Below are positions 1 to 10,354 of a DNA stretch of 64,000 nucleotides, piece by piece. Source of the stretch: Mesorhabditis belari (lineage: Eukaryota > Nematoda > Chromadorea > Rhabditida > Rhabditidae); assembly GCA_958450365.1 (NCBI GenBank), contig CAUEEP010000733.1, forward strand, positions 2,314,001 to 2,378,000, in the 5' to 3' direction. The notes below the pieces were generated by a model. It was not told the origin of the DNA, did no database searches, and saw only the letters and a list, made by a program, of their open reading frames with translations. The translations under genes and the position numbers were made by a program. Within the stretch, counting starts at the first letter, position 1. The number at the start of each line of letters is the position of its first letter.

Positions 1-130
1 TGCAGTTTTTTTGTTCGATAGGAAATTTTTTCACACTCCCCGCCCCCCAAAAAATCAGAAAATCTCATAAAGCCGTTTTTTTCTAAATGCAAAAATTGCA
101 AAACTAGCCAGCTGTTGCCAAGCTTTCCCT

Positions 131-211
131 GCGCAAAAGGCCGAGTGGTTAGAGCGCGCGTCTCTCAAGCGAGAGTGGGAAAGACAGGTCGTGGCTTCGA
201 TTCCCTCCGAG
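131..211 (+). pseudogene. tRNA-like sequence (decayed tRNA or tRNA-derived repeat)
   Basis: A good internal A box (GGCCGAGTGGTTAGAGC) is followed about 50 nt later by a B-box-like TTCGATTCC. A hairpin (CTCTC/GAGAG) lies where an anticodon arm would be, followed by an extended variable region. No matching 7-bp acceptor stem can be drawn and the T stem is imperfect, so a functional tRNA is unlikely. A close copy with a better B box (GGTTCGATTCC) lies at 27275-27357, upstream of the third F-box paralog, so it travels with that duplicated block. Confidence 0.45.
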
Positions 212-989
212 AAAATTAGTTTTGCTTTTCTTTTCAAAATAGATTTTAACTGTTGGAAAGTCAATTTCGATAGTTTTCTACTAAAGGGAAGAGACCAAGT
301 CTGTCCAAATGACATGATGCGCAAGATTGTCTACAGGGAAGTTCTCGAATAAACAGTTTTCAGCTACGTTAGCATTTTTTTCAAGCATTTTTCTTTTGTC
401 AATGAGCTAATTGTTTAAACATACTGTATTTTCTTTCAGAGAAGAGCATGCTCTTCTATTTTTTAACTCCTCAAGATTGACCGACCAAAAAAGTCGATAC
501 CACATAAATAAAAAAAGCTAAAAATTATTTAAAACTATTTTAAACGATAGCCATTAGCATAAAACGTACAAAAAACGTGTATGTGTTTCAAAGTAAAATT
601 TTTTTACCCGGAACCCATAGCGAATCTTCTAAGAAAATCTATGTGGTCCCCACATAAATTTTTTTCGAAAAATTTCTTAATTTTCTCAAAAATCATGTTT
701 CCAATTTTACTGTCAATGCTAAAATACTTATATCTGGACCCAAATCTATCATTCTACTTTAAAAAGTTCTAAAAAGTCCTAATTTTGAGGGATCAGGATC
801 CATAAGAGAAAAACCGTATGTAGTTTTTCCATTTTCGCAATCAATTAATTTTTACTCCTCTCCGGGGCTGAGTTGTTCAAAAGCTGCACAGATAAGGAAT
901 ATTCTTGGAAAAGAAAAACGGGTACTTTGCTTCTCAATCGACTCTACAACTCCATTTTTTCCTCTTCTCTTCAACACAAATTTAATCCA

Positions 990-2141
990 ATGATCCATCA
1001 GCAAAAACAATTTTCATTTAATTCTCTTCCATTTGAGTTAAAGAAATCAACATTTGAGAATATCAGTTGTCCAACATCATTAAATCTTCTTCAAATCAAC
1101 AAACAATCTAGATATTTCATTTTGAAGAATGGATTGTTTACGAGAAAAATCCAGAAAATTGAATTTGGAAGATCTTTACAAACCTTGAGCGATGATTCAC
1201 CAAGGAAGAAACTTTGCTTTAAATTGACCCTTGTGTCTGGAGAAGTTACAACTATTTATATTTTTGATGATATGGCAAAAATTAACGGAAAGCAAGTGGC
1301 AATTGCAGTGAAATCTATTTGGGAACTTTTGAATGAAATCCGAGATTGTCGAGATATTACAATGGATCTGACACATCAAACTGGAGCCGTGCTTGTCAGA
1401 AAAATGAAAAAGCTTTTTGAGATCACGAAATTTTTCCCAAAAATCAGCAATCTCTACAGTTTCGATTTTTCCGGAAATTTCCTAACAGCAAAGGTTTTAT
1501 TTCAAAATCTGCATTTCAAAATCGAAAATTACATTCGAATTTGGAATAAATTTGAGGGTAGTTTTGAGCCCAACGATTTTGACGATCTCTTTCAAAAAGT
1601 CTCATTTAATTCCTGTAAAACATTGCTTTTTGAAAATGCGTCGAAATTTTCCCTTTTTGGTTTTTTGAAAACGAAACCCCAAAATATTCTCCATTTGAAT
1701 TCAATAAATACAATTTTTGAAGAAAAAATGAATTACTTGCTTCGAACTGATTTTGAATCAAAAGAAACACAAAAATTGATTTGTCTTCAAAGCCGAAAAC
1801 TTCCACATTACGCTCTTTCAGAACAATTACTTACTGATTGTTTTGCGAAATTTTTAGAAAAAATTGAAATTGGATGTCATTTCGACAGATTAGAAGATGA
1901 CAGTGATCTGGCAAGCTCTTTCCTCAATTCTTTGCGAATTCAATTTAATAAACAACCATTCTACTGGCTGAAATGTACTTTTGATGTTATGGAAGAATCA
2001 CAACAACCTGGAAGAGCATTTTTCAAAAGAAGACTTTCATGTGGAAAATCAGCGATCGCTCTTTTTTATCTTACTGGCGTGATTTACCGCAGAGCATGGT
2101 ATTTACGGAAAACGTTCATCATTAAGGTGATTGAAAATTAA
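990..2141 (+). CDS. F-box-like protein, paralog 1
   Basis: Single-exon gene of 383 codons. I start at the ATG at 990 because similarity with the paralogs at 21072 and 28216 is strong from that Met; an upstream in-frame ATG at 873 exists but the leader there is repetitive and variable. Residues about 8-45 resemble an F-box (SLPFELKKSTFENI..., then LLQINKQSRYFIL), the Skp1-binding motif of SCF ubiquitin ligases. The rest is a divergent substrate-side region of the kind seen in expanded nematode F-box families; no WD or LRR repeats are obvious. A polyadenylation signal (AATAAA) follows the stop at about 2158. Family assignment is by eye; the substrate is unknown. Confidence 0.7.
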   Translation: MIHQQKQFSFNSLPFELKKSTFENISCPTSLNLLQINKQSRYFILKNGLFTRKIQKIEFGRSLQTLSDDSPRKKLCFKLTLVSGEVTTIYIFDDMAKINGKQVAIAVKSIWELLNEIRDCRDITMDLTHQTGAVLVRKMKKLFEITKFFPKISNLYSFDFSGNFLTAKVLFQNLHFKIENYIRIWNKFEGSFEPNDFDDLFQKVSFNSCKTLLFENASKFSLFGFLKTKPQNILHLNSINTIFEEKMNYLLRTDFESKETQKLICLQSRKLPHYALSEQLLTDCFAKFLEKIEIGCHFDRLEDDSDLASSFLNSLRIQFNKQPFYWLKCTFDVMEESQQPGRAFFKRRLSCGKSAIALFYLTGVIYRRAWYLRKTFIIKVIEN

Positions 2142-3206
2142 TTCTCAAATTGCTTGAATAAATTGATTTTATAATTTTAGTTTATTATATTCAGAACTAA
2201 AGCAGATTATCTATCTAGGCTCAGAATCGATTTAGCAAAAGCTAATTAGATTAGAGCTTTATAACTAGCTGCTCAGAAACTGATTTAAAAAGTCGAAGTT
2301 GTTTATTTATTTGCTACTTATTGATTACACTGGCCGTTTTTGCAAAAATATATCCAGCTTTTGTTATTGCATCATATTGATTACTTTGGCCGTTTTACGA
2401 GATTTGCATTTACATTCGACTTGAATCGTTCTGGCTGAGTATCTCGACAGTTACCTCACCGAATTTGTATTCCGCCTCGCAAAGGACTACGATATTTTGT
2501 CTATCTTTTAGCCTATAGCTGCTAGGTTTAGTATGAGAAAATCTAACAAATTTCATTGAAGTGCTTTAGGAAATCGCTTTAGGAAACCGCTAGCTGGAGC
2601 TGATCCTAAAAGCCTGTATTAGGTTGTAATAGTAAAACTCATGTACTTTTAAGCATTTTCAGGAGTCACTTAAAGTTTAGACTGCATCATTTTTTCTACA
2701 GCCATTTTGTATAGAGACTTTTAAGCATTCAAGTACAGTCAAGCCTTTGATGGTGACATTTTCAAATTCAAACTTCTCGCCATGTCCGTGTCTCCCCATC
2801 CGAAAATTTTTTCGTTCTGCACGAGCTGCAAAATTGTATTTTTTAAAATGTTTATATGATAAGGTGCTAAAATAGATGAGGTTTAGGTAAGCAAGTAAAA
2901 AACTTGGGCATAAAACTTGAAGTCAACCTAAATGATTCCTTGTCAGAGTCCAATTTCCTTTAAAACTTTGCACCACCCAATCCCATTCACGTTGTCACAA
3001 TGTACAAAACCTCAAATTTGCCCATTACGCCAATTTCATTCATTTATTCCCCACAAAAAGTTCACATGATCAGAAAAGAAAATGCACACAAACGAGAGAA
3101 TTTATTGTATCGATGATGTGTCATTTGATGTGAATGAAGAGATGTTGTCCCATCAGAAGAAGACAAAGAAGTGAGGAGGAGGCAAACAACACGAATCCCA
3201 ACATCA
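2142..3206. other. Intergenic; duplicated 3' flank, then no feature seen
   Basis: The first ~400 bases match the 3' flanks of the other two F-box paralogs (22209-22600 and 29365-29770), including the polyadenylation signal, so the duplicated block extends past the gene. From about 2550 to 3200 I see no coding exon or RNA gene. Confidence 0.5.
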
Positions 3207-3420
3207 ACACCGTCAATGGCTAGGGTTCATTGAAGAGGCACCGCCCGATTCATCGTCACCGTCCTCGGGTGGCTGCGTTGGCTTCGTCTTCGGCTAAAGG
3301 ACAAAAATCAGGTCATAGTGGCAATTTGAATAGTTTTTGAAAATCTTGATAAGTACAAATGGTGAGCAGCTCCATTCTATTTTGTGCCCAGATACAGGAT
3401 CCTCTGATGTTTTTAAATCA
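3207..3420. repeat. Degenerate copy of the 14.7-14.95 kb segment
   Basis: About 200 bases are closely similar, in the same orientation, to 14700-14950. Both copies can be read on the minus strand as an acidic, Pro-rich short exon after a TTTAG acceptor (PK-K-TQ-PEDGDDES in common). On the plus strand the 14.8-kb copy has an ATG-initiated mini-exon (MAAEILDKYK, donor GTGAGC) whose start is lost in this copy. Which strand is or was coding cannot be settled by eye. Confidence 0.45.
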
Positions 3421-3592
3421 TCCCATTATTAACACCGTCCGTCAATTTTGAAAATTAAATTTGAACTTTGAGAATGTAAACAATTTAAAAAGTTAAAGCG
3501 GATCAAAATCCATCAGAATTTTCTTATCCAAAAGTTGAAAAAACCGCAAAAATGAAAAATCTCGTTTAGAAGGAGCTCTTCTATTGGAATGT

Positions 3593-4313
3593 TTACGCTG
3601 TTTTATCTACCAAATCCCTCACCATATTGCACATCTCCGTATCGCAACACATCATCGGCCGATCCCTGCCCTCTGCATCCTTTCCACCCTCAATTCGCAC
3701 GTTCAGCTTTTGATTCTAAATGCAGAATTTGCAAATTCCCACACGCAGAAAGCGCCTACCTTACACTCATTTGTGCATTTCCCAACAGAGTAGTCGTCGT
3801 AGTAACCCGCGCAAAAAGACTCCACTCCGTCCGCTTCACATTTGTCCGATTCCTCATTTTCCGTTTCCTGAATCGAGCATTTCACAGCTTTTTGAAACAA
3901 CAAACAAACAAAATTTCCAAATAAACCCACCCTAAGGTGACAATTGAAAGGCTTCGGCTTGTTGCAGCGATCCGTGTCACAACAATCTGCAGTGCCGATT
4001 CCCTCGTAGAAGTTTGCACCAACCTTCTAAACACAAACAACTCTCTCAATGTTTATAGCCAAACGCTCACCGGGCAATGCCAACATCCATACAACACTTT
4101 CCCCGATTTAAACGTCATCGTGACACAATGCGGTTTGTTTTCGGAACAACTTCTCTCGTGCAGTTCTGTATGCTCCGGCTTGGTCCAATTCGCGTAGTAA
4201 TGGGAACTCGTAACGTAGCATGTGCGCTCTGTGGGAATTTCGTCCGAATTGCTCGACGAAAGGGCAACAGTCACAGTCACCATCAACATCATCGCCACCA
4301 AACGTTTTCGCAT
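3593..4313 (-). CDS. Secreted protein with two Ly6-like (three-finger) modules
   Basis: Exon 1 (4313-4071) encodes a signal peptide (MRKRLVAMMLMVTVTVALSS) and the start of a Cys-rich module; donor GTGAGC. Exon 2 begins at 4026 after TTTAG and completes module 1 with the signature CCDTDRCN. A second Cys-rich stretch follows in the same frame and the region ends with a second signature, CCDTEMCN, stop at 3593. The CC-x4-CN ending is typical of Ly6/uPAR-type three-finger domains. Between the 'FCVW' part and the second CCDTEMCN the frame changes near 3720, so either a short intron is missed or the 3' module is frameshifted. Its promoter and exon 1 are mirrored at 4831-5038. A partial copy of module 2 is at 10035-10347. 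Confidence 0.5.
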
Positions 4314-5020
4314 CGCTAAATTGTTTTTCTATAGAATGTAGATGAAAGGAGAAACAAGAAAGGAAACTTATTGCTCATCTATGCTATACAAAACTTTAGA
4401 TGATTTGAAACTGAAAAACGAAAGGAAATAAAGACTTTTATATCATTGGGTGAAAAACGATATTGAAGAGGAGGAAAGAAATTACTTCCGCTCAAAATAT
4501 AGAAAGTCTATTTTGAGTTAGTACGCGCGTCTCAAACTTGTCTTTGAAAAGTGAATCAGTTCGCGAAACAAAAGAAAATGCAATCAATCAATCAAGAAAA
4601 TGAAAATGCAATCGGCTGCAATCACCCCAACTTGTGTTCATTTGTATGTTGGAATGTTGATAGGATGGCGAGATTTTGATCTCCCCATCCGATTAACATG
4701 TGTGTATTTGCTGCTTCATGAATTGCACACGCATTTTGACAAGATTTTCCCAGAAATTTTACTTGCTTTAGAGAAAAAAGCTTTTCCAATCAGTTTTTGC
4801 ATTAGTTATTGCATTTTCGACCCATGAGAGAAAACGTCTTTATTTCCTTTCGTTTTTCAGTTTCAAATCATCTAGAGTGTTGTATAGCATAGATTAGCAA
4901 TAAGTTTCTTTTCTTGTTTCTCCTTTCATCTACATTCTATAGAAAAACAATTTAGCGATGCGAAAACTTTTGGTGGCGATGATGTTGATGGTGACTGTGA
5001 CTGTTGCCTTTTCGTCGAGT
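4262..5020. repeat. Palindromic repeat: promoter plus signal-peptide exon in two opposite copies
   Basis: Bases 4262-4438 (minus-strand promoter, 5' UTR and start of exon 1 of the Ly6-like gene) are present as a near-identical inverted copy at 4831-5010. Both arms include the same 5' UTR and the same signal-peptide coding start (MRK-LVAMMLMVTVTVA). The roughly 390-bp spacer between the arms is unrelated and shows no convincing gene. The result is two divergent genes with nearly identical control regions. Confidence 0.8.
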
Positions 5021-5523
5021 ACCAGCCACGAAAAAGAGGTTAATAAAAAAAGAGTTTTCCCTGGTAAGTGGTAACAGCAGAAAGGTAGTTTGCTGCTTCA
5101 CCCTTAAAACCATTGAAATAAAATGTTAGCTTGATATTCTTAGAAAATTGACCAAAGAAGTTTTTAAGCTTCAAGATTCAAAGTTGTCTGAACAAAAACC
5201 GGTTCTAGTTACGCCAGGGTTTTCCAAGGTTCCATCGAACGTTAGTTAGTAAAGCGACTCCAATTTTCCGAAACCCTTCGACGATTATTAACGAGGTTCA
5301 ACGGCTGTATTTGGGTTCAATTGAATTTCAGGAAGTGCCAATCAATTTTGATGCAGCTTTACTCAGGCTTCGCAACTATGCCATCAAAACTGGTTGTTAC
5401 CAACAATGCATGCAGACATTCACTCAAGGAATCACGGGATGTACCTGCAATCGGCTCACCGGGTCAGAAATCTTGGATCTGTCGTTGGCTCTTTCGATGA
5501 CAGCTGATGACCTTTTAAGCTAA
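4958..5523 (+). CDS. Chimeric small secreted Cys-containing protein
   Basis: Two exons join in phase 0: 4958-5038 (27 codons, donor GTTAAT) and 5332-5523 (acceptor TTTCAG, 63 codons plus stop), giving 90 aa. Exon 1 is a copy of the signal exon of the opposite-strand Ly6-like gene. Exon 2 is unrelated to it and carries four Cys in a short block (GCYQQCMQTF...GCTCNR) and a helical C-terminus. A polyadenylation signal (AATAAA) follows at about 5536. The model predicts a secreted protein with the same expression as its neighbour; its function is unknown. Intact frame and splice sites argue that it is a real gene. Confidence 0.6.
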
Positions 5524-6059
5524 TCGCAATGTATTCAATAAATGTTAAGTTTATTACTTACAGACAACGGAAATCTTAAATCTGATAATTGGATAAAATA
5601 ATACAGACCGTCAGTAATGAAAATCCAGTAACATATTGCCTGTAGAAGAAGCCCCAGGAGTTTCTGGCTTTTTGTTTTGATATAGCCTTATCCAGGATTT
5701 TCTTGACCAAATCACTTCTTGATTAAATTTATATCAGAACTGTGCGAATATTCGGCTTCTGATGTTTTGTTAGGCGCCGAGGGTAGAATCTTAGCTGGCG
5801 AAAGTTCGAATTTGAAACTCGGATAATTTAGTTAATCAGTATAGTCCCGGTTTGCACTAATTTACAGAGTATCTCACAAGAGCCCGGATTTTTCTCGAGA
5901 ACTTTATCTGTAACCTCAATTCATCGTTTTTGCTGGGAATTTGTCTGAAATTCGATCTGAGAATCCTGGGGCCACTTTTATGAAAAAATTCTGCTTTTTT
6001 TTCTCTAACACACTCGTGACAAACGTGACACACTATTCCCGTTGATCTAGTAGGAGCAG

Positions 6060-7019
6060 TACCTGGCCATCGCTGAAGCCCTTCAATCGGAGAATCAAGA
6101 TATTGTGACAAGAGCTCTACGAGCGACCGAATTCTTCGACGGCACAAATCGAGAATTCACCAATGTTGAGTACTTTTTCAAGAGCTTACTGAAAAATGTG
6201 TCACTGAAGACTCAAAACCAAATCATTCAAAAGCTGGCTCGCTGTCTAAAAAATACGACACTCGGTGATGAGTTTTTTAAGGAAACAGAGGCAACTTTTG
6301 GAATAGCTCGAGCTAAGGTTCTCCTAACCGCTTGCACGGAACCTTTCATTATGGAAACGATCACAAAACATCGGCTCGTTTTCTCGATTCGTGAACTCAA
6401 TGTATTATCTCAAAAATATTCCACCTTGATGATCTGGTATTTGAAATTGAGCTATCCATCGCTGTATGACCCCCAGAAACGCTTTAATCATCAAGTTTAC
6501 ATTCATTCGTATCCAACTTTCCTTGTGCGGCTGATCAAGACGAATTTCCAAGCATTCATTGAAATCTATGAGCTACATGGATCATGTCCCCGAAGATGTT
6601 GCCCGATTCGATTGACAATGTGCACAGTCAATGATATGTTCTCACTACTAAAGAACTATCCAAAAGAAAAAACTGTTACTTTGATGTTAAAATCCAATGA
6701 AAATGCTGATGGGAAAAGTTTACTCGACGACGTGGATAAGGTGTCAGAAAGGTTGATGCGACTACTGCCAGCCGAGGATCGAATTCGATTTGCGAGAATG
6801 AAAATTGAGACGCTAAAGAAGCTTGGTCATAACGGAACAGGATGGAGATGCTATCTACCAACTAACGAGGCGCTGTCAGAGATTCGTGAACAGTTGAAGA
6901 AGAATCCTGATATGTATGAGAGGCTGAGTCGAGTCACGGAGATGCTGAACTGTTGTAAGATCAATGGCGATCACGAAGCGTTAGTAGAAGTACCGCTCAT
7001 CAGTTCACTATTTATATAA
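6060..7019 (+). pseudogene. 3' fragment of a large helical-repeat (HEAT-like) protein
   Basis: After an acceptor (GAGCAG at 6054-6059) a long open frame of 319 codons begins in the middle of a protein (YLAIAEALQSENQDIV). It is strongly alpha-helical, with repeated Leu-rich helices and a late conserved-looking block (GWRCYLPTNEALSEIREQLKK). No upstream exon or start is visible in 5524-6059, and the C-terminus runs into sequence shared with about 13965-14030 on the other strand. This is best read as a displaced 3' gene fragment, though transcription from an unseen upstream exon is possible. I do not recognise the family with confidence. Confidence 0.4.
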
Positions 7020-7084
7020 ATAGATGAAACTAGAGTTGAAAGACTTAAAAGCCACCCATTCCTGCCCGTTGGGCCGTCAATACT

Positions 7085-7290
7085 TTGGCCTTTTTAGAAC
7101 CTGACAGTTCGTTCAAGTAAACAGTCAAAACTATTTGAAACTTTCACTTTTTTAGATTTAAACGATTGGGCAAAATGCTTTACATGAGTCCATTATTTGT
7201 TTTCTTTCCTTTATGGTTACTGAATTGGAAGTACTGAATTGCTTTCATCTGAACAAGGCACAACAACTGAATGCTTTCAAGAGCTTCCCA
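7085..7290 (+). pseudogene. Broken copy of the 18.3-kb promoter and signal exon
   Basis: The upstream segment and first coding exon match 18223-18430 in the same orientation (same 5' region, then MLYMSPLFV-FPLWL). An indel after the hydrophobic core puts a stop right behind it (LNWKY*), whereas the 18.3-kb copy stays open. The downstream text still resembles the other copy (EQGTTTE-FQEL in another frame). Confidence 0.5.
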
Positions 7291-7439
7291 GGAAACTCCC
7301 GGATTTTCCGAGCTTCCCGAGCCGGTATTTGTCTATTTGGTTATACAAAATATGTCATCTGCAGGCATTGATACATGCAGGTGCCCTCAGCGTCAGTAGG
7401 GAAGGCTCCGAAGTTACGTTTTGTTGATTCGCAGGGGAT

Positions 7440-8240
7440 GGATCAGCTCCGTCGGTCGGGCCGTGGGAGTCGGTTTAAAAGCCTTAGGGTTCCTCCAATC
7501 GAGTGTCTAAACTTCTGGCAGCTAGATGACTGTCAAGTAGCGGACAGCTGACGGAAGCCGGAGCCCAAATGTAACCCGATGGCGAGCAACAGACCATTCT
7601 GCCTTCCTGCACGGGCGCCCTGCGAAACAGTAGCGGTTGCACAAACATCAGCGGTTTCCCTCACGGGAGATGTCGACCTCAGATAACAATTTAAAATCTA
7701 CGTGAATACGAGTACTGTACGAATACGAAACCAACAGCTTATAGCCTACGACTCTACTAGGTTGAGGCAAAAGAAATTCCGTTTTTCCACAAACAAAAAA
7801 TTTAATTTGAAAATTCCTTTAGGTAACGATTTGCTCAAAAGCTGAACAAATTCAAAAACTTCTTATATCAAAATGTAGAGGAGATCTTCAGCTTTCGAAT
7901 AATACTCATATATATCTTTTTCTTGATTTCGGTATCTTGAGAAATTTACAAAATAGTAAAAAACGCGCATTCATAACTGGACAACCCAATATAACATCCT
8001 CTTATGCTCCCATAATCTAGTCCGGTCACGAGCAACGGACCATTCTACCTCTCTCCACGGGTGGTCCCATAAAACAATAGCGGTTTCACAAACATCAGCA
8101 GTTTCACTCACCGGAAACGGTGGAGTGCCATGTTCCAAAACATCCTTTCGGTCTAGGGCTCGGGGCTATTGGTTTGCCATCCCGGGCCGGCCCCTGGGCC
8201 CGGGGCGTCGGCTTCCACCAAAGACGTTAGGCATCAAGCC
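7440..8240. repeat. GC-richer repeat pair and half of a mariner-type MITE
   Basis: A segment of about 110 bp with GAGCAAC-GACCATTCT and CACAAACATCAGC-GTTTC occurs at about 7575-7680 and again, diverged, at about 8025-8130. Between them, 7831-7989 is the right half of the MITE found complete at 26513-27076, ending CCCAA next to TA. From 8150 to 8230 there is an unusually GC-rich stretch. No gene is supported. Confidence 0.5.
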
Positions 8241-8759
8241 AGAATGCTTAATTCTGGCTCTACAAAATCTGTCTCCAAAAATTGCCATTTACACTCTCAG
8301 CCAGAGAACCGATGTGCGAGTGAACACCAAAGCATACGAAAAGCGAAGGGGCTTAAAGAAACAACTCTTACCAAACTCAAAGATTCATCTTTTCCTTCAA
8401 TCATTCTTAGCAGGTTTTCTGTTTTGCAGTTTTTCTGTTTTGATTTTTCTGTTGCGGCATTCTAGCTTGAAATGACGAATTGTATCTAAAATTATAAAGT
8501 TAAGATCGAAAAGAATAACGATTGTAAATCGCAAAATCCAGAACAAAAATAAGAAATGAATGAAAAATTGTCTGTCTCGCACCAAAAACACAAAGGTATT
8601 CAGTTTAACAATTTGAATGTTTTTGTGATCAAGTGCTAATTTTACTTTGACTTCGCCTTGACTTTTCATTGACCTGGCTAAATTCCCAAGGCTAAGCCAG
8701 GCCAATTGGAAGCCATTCGCTTGGCTTTGCTCAACCCCTGATCCCAGCCCTTTGGACCT

Positions 8760-9180
8760 TTCAGGAAATTCATTCCTGCCTTTCCGCTCGTCGAAACAGT
8801 CATTCTTGTCCTTCGGGTCGTCTAAACAGTTTTTCAGGCCGCTCGGGCCTTCACAAACTCCGATTCCAGCCCTTCTGGCCGTCAAAACAGTCATTCCTGC
8901 CCGTTGGGCCGTCAAAACTTTGAGTTTGGCAGTTTGGCATCGTCGCCCTATTCGTTCTTCCCATTTCCCCTAATTCTAAACGAATTAATCAATTGATGAG
9001 AATGGGTGTGATGGCCGTTGGTCGATTCATCACGATTCTCCTCCTTTTCCATCAAATTTCTTCGTCGATTCAACAAAGCGATCAATTGGATCAATTCACG
9101 TATTCTTTTCCATTCAAATAGTTATATTTTTAACCATTCAGATCTCCGAATGATCGAGCTGAAATTCCGTCTCGTGATGG
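8760..9180. repeat. Left arm of a 4.3-kb-spaced inverted repeat, with a 30-bp minisatellite
   Basis: This arm is the inverted counterpart of 13470-13885. It holds about five units of a 30-bp minisatellite (unit roughly AAACAGTCATTCCTGCCC then GTTGGGCCGTCA), then a promoter, a signal-peptide exon and the start of a second exon. Minisatellite units carry short self-complementary cores such as GCCCGTTGGGC and GGCCGCTCGGGCC. Confidence 0.8.
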
Positions 9181-9989
9181 ATGGTTGTATTTCGCAAAAA
9201 CTGCTTCTTGGTACAAGGTTTGGTAGATGTTGTCAACCAAGATTATCTTCATCGATGGCTATCGATCAAGAAATCGAGTTTGATGAAGCCGTGGAATATT
9301 GTGTGGAATAAATGGGTCACTTGATCTCAATTCACAGCCAGAAAGAGAACGATTTTGTTCAGGAACTCGGTAAGAAATCCGAATGTTTGAGTTCTGAAAA
9401 TTTATGACTTTTGTAGCAATTTATGCTTTATAAAACCAAAAACAATCAATATTTAGCAAAAACTGCTCATTCGCATTCTCACTTCTGGATCGGACTGAAG
9501 GTTGAATCTTTCTCATTAAAAGACATACGTAAATAGAAAGTAATGATTCTTTCAGCGATTTTCCAAGTGGAAGGCTCTTTGTGAAAAAAGATTCGCTCGA
9601 CTGAGAGTTCTTTGATATAAATAATGGTTTCATTTGTAAACTGGGATAATTACAAAAAGAAAAAAAGGAGAATCTCTTTAAATGTCAACGTCAAAAACAT
9701 AAAACAAAAAATTTCTTTATTCAGCGAAATCTGAACAATGAAAATTCTTTGGAATGGATAGATGGAAGTTCGGTGGATTTCACGAATTGGATAGGGGGAA
9801 AACCAAAATTGGAGACCCACGCTATGGTGATATTTTCAACGTAAAGCATCAATATTGATCTGAATTTCCAATGCAGAATCAATCCAAAAATGTTTGAGTC
9901 AATCTAATGAGATTTCTTTTTGCAAAATGTCTTCTCGACTCAACCGCATCAGGAATTCTTTTTTGGAAAAAGAAACGCTTATTCTCTGA
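9002..9989 (+). pseudogene. C-type lectin-like gene, probably inactive, with captured signal exon
   Basis: Exon 1 (9002-9099) and the start of exon 2 (9142-9217) are the inverted copy of exons 1-2 of the immunoglobulin gene at 13.6 kb. Exon 2 then switches to lectin-type sequence (GWLYFAKTASWYK). Lectin-domain pieces follow: FDEAVEYCVE...GHLISIHSQKEN (ending 9369), HFWIGLK (9457-9500), SLEWIDGSSVDFTNW (9725-9840) and a final FCK-containing exon (9899-9989). These match the order of a C-type lectin domain and most junction phases agree. However, there is an in-frame TAA at 9309-9311 after YCVE, the exon 2 to 3 junction does not keep phase, and the penultimate Cys of the fold is missing. I read it as a recent pseudogene. 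Confidence 0.6.
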
Positions 9990-10034
9990 AGCAAGGATGG
10001 AGAGCCTTCGATAGTGACAGTTTCAAGCCACAAA

Positions 10035-10347
10035 ACAAAAACACCGGCTTTTTCAGGAAACGGAAAATCATGAATCGGAGAAATGTGAAGCGCAGGCTTT
10101 TGCGCGGGCTACTATGAGGACTACTCCGTTGGAAAGAGCACGACTCAGTGCAAGCGAGGCGCTTTTTGCGTGTGGGACTTTGGAAATTCTGCATTTAGAA
10201 TCAAAAGTGAAGGTGCGACATGAGGGTGGATGGGATGAGCAGGGCAGAGATCGGTCAATAATGTGCTGCGATACGGAGATGTGCAATATGGTGAGGGATT
10301 TTTTGGATAAGACAGCGCCAACATTCCAAAATGGAGGTGACTTTTAA
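10035..10347 (+). pseudogene. Fragment of the Ly6-like gene (module 2)
   Basis: Opposite-strand partner of 3593-3900: FCAGYYEDYSVGKST, FCVWDFGNSAFRIK and MCCDTEMCN can be read, but in different frames, with small indels relative to the 3.6-kb copy. There is no signal exon. The segment abuts the lectin pseudogene on one side and the bisphosphatase fragment on the other, so it is part of the mosaic rather than a gene. Confidence 0.5.
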
Positions 10348-10354
10348 TTTACAG

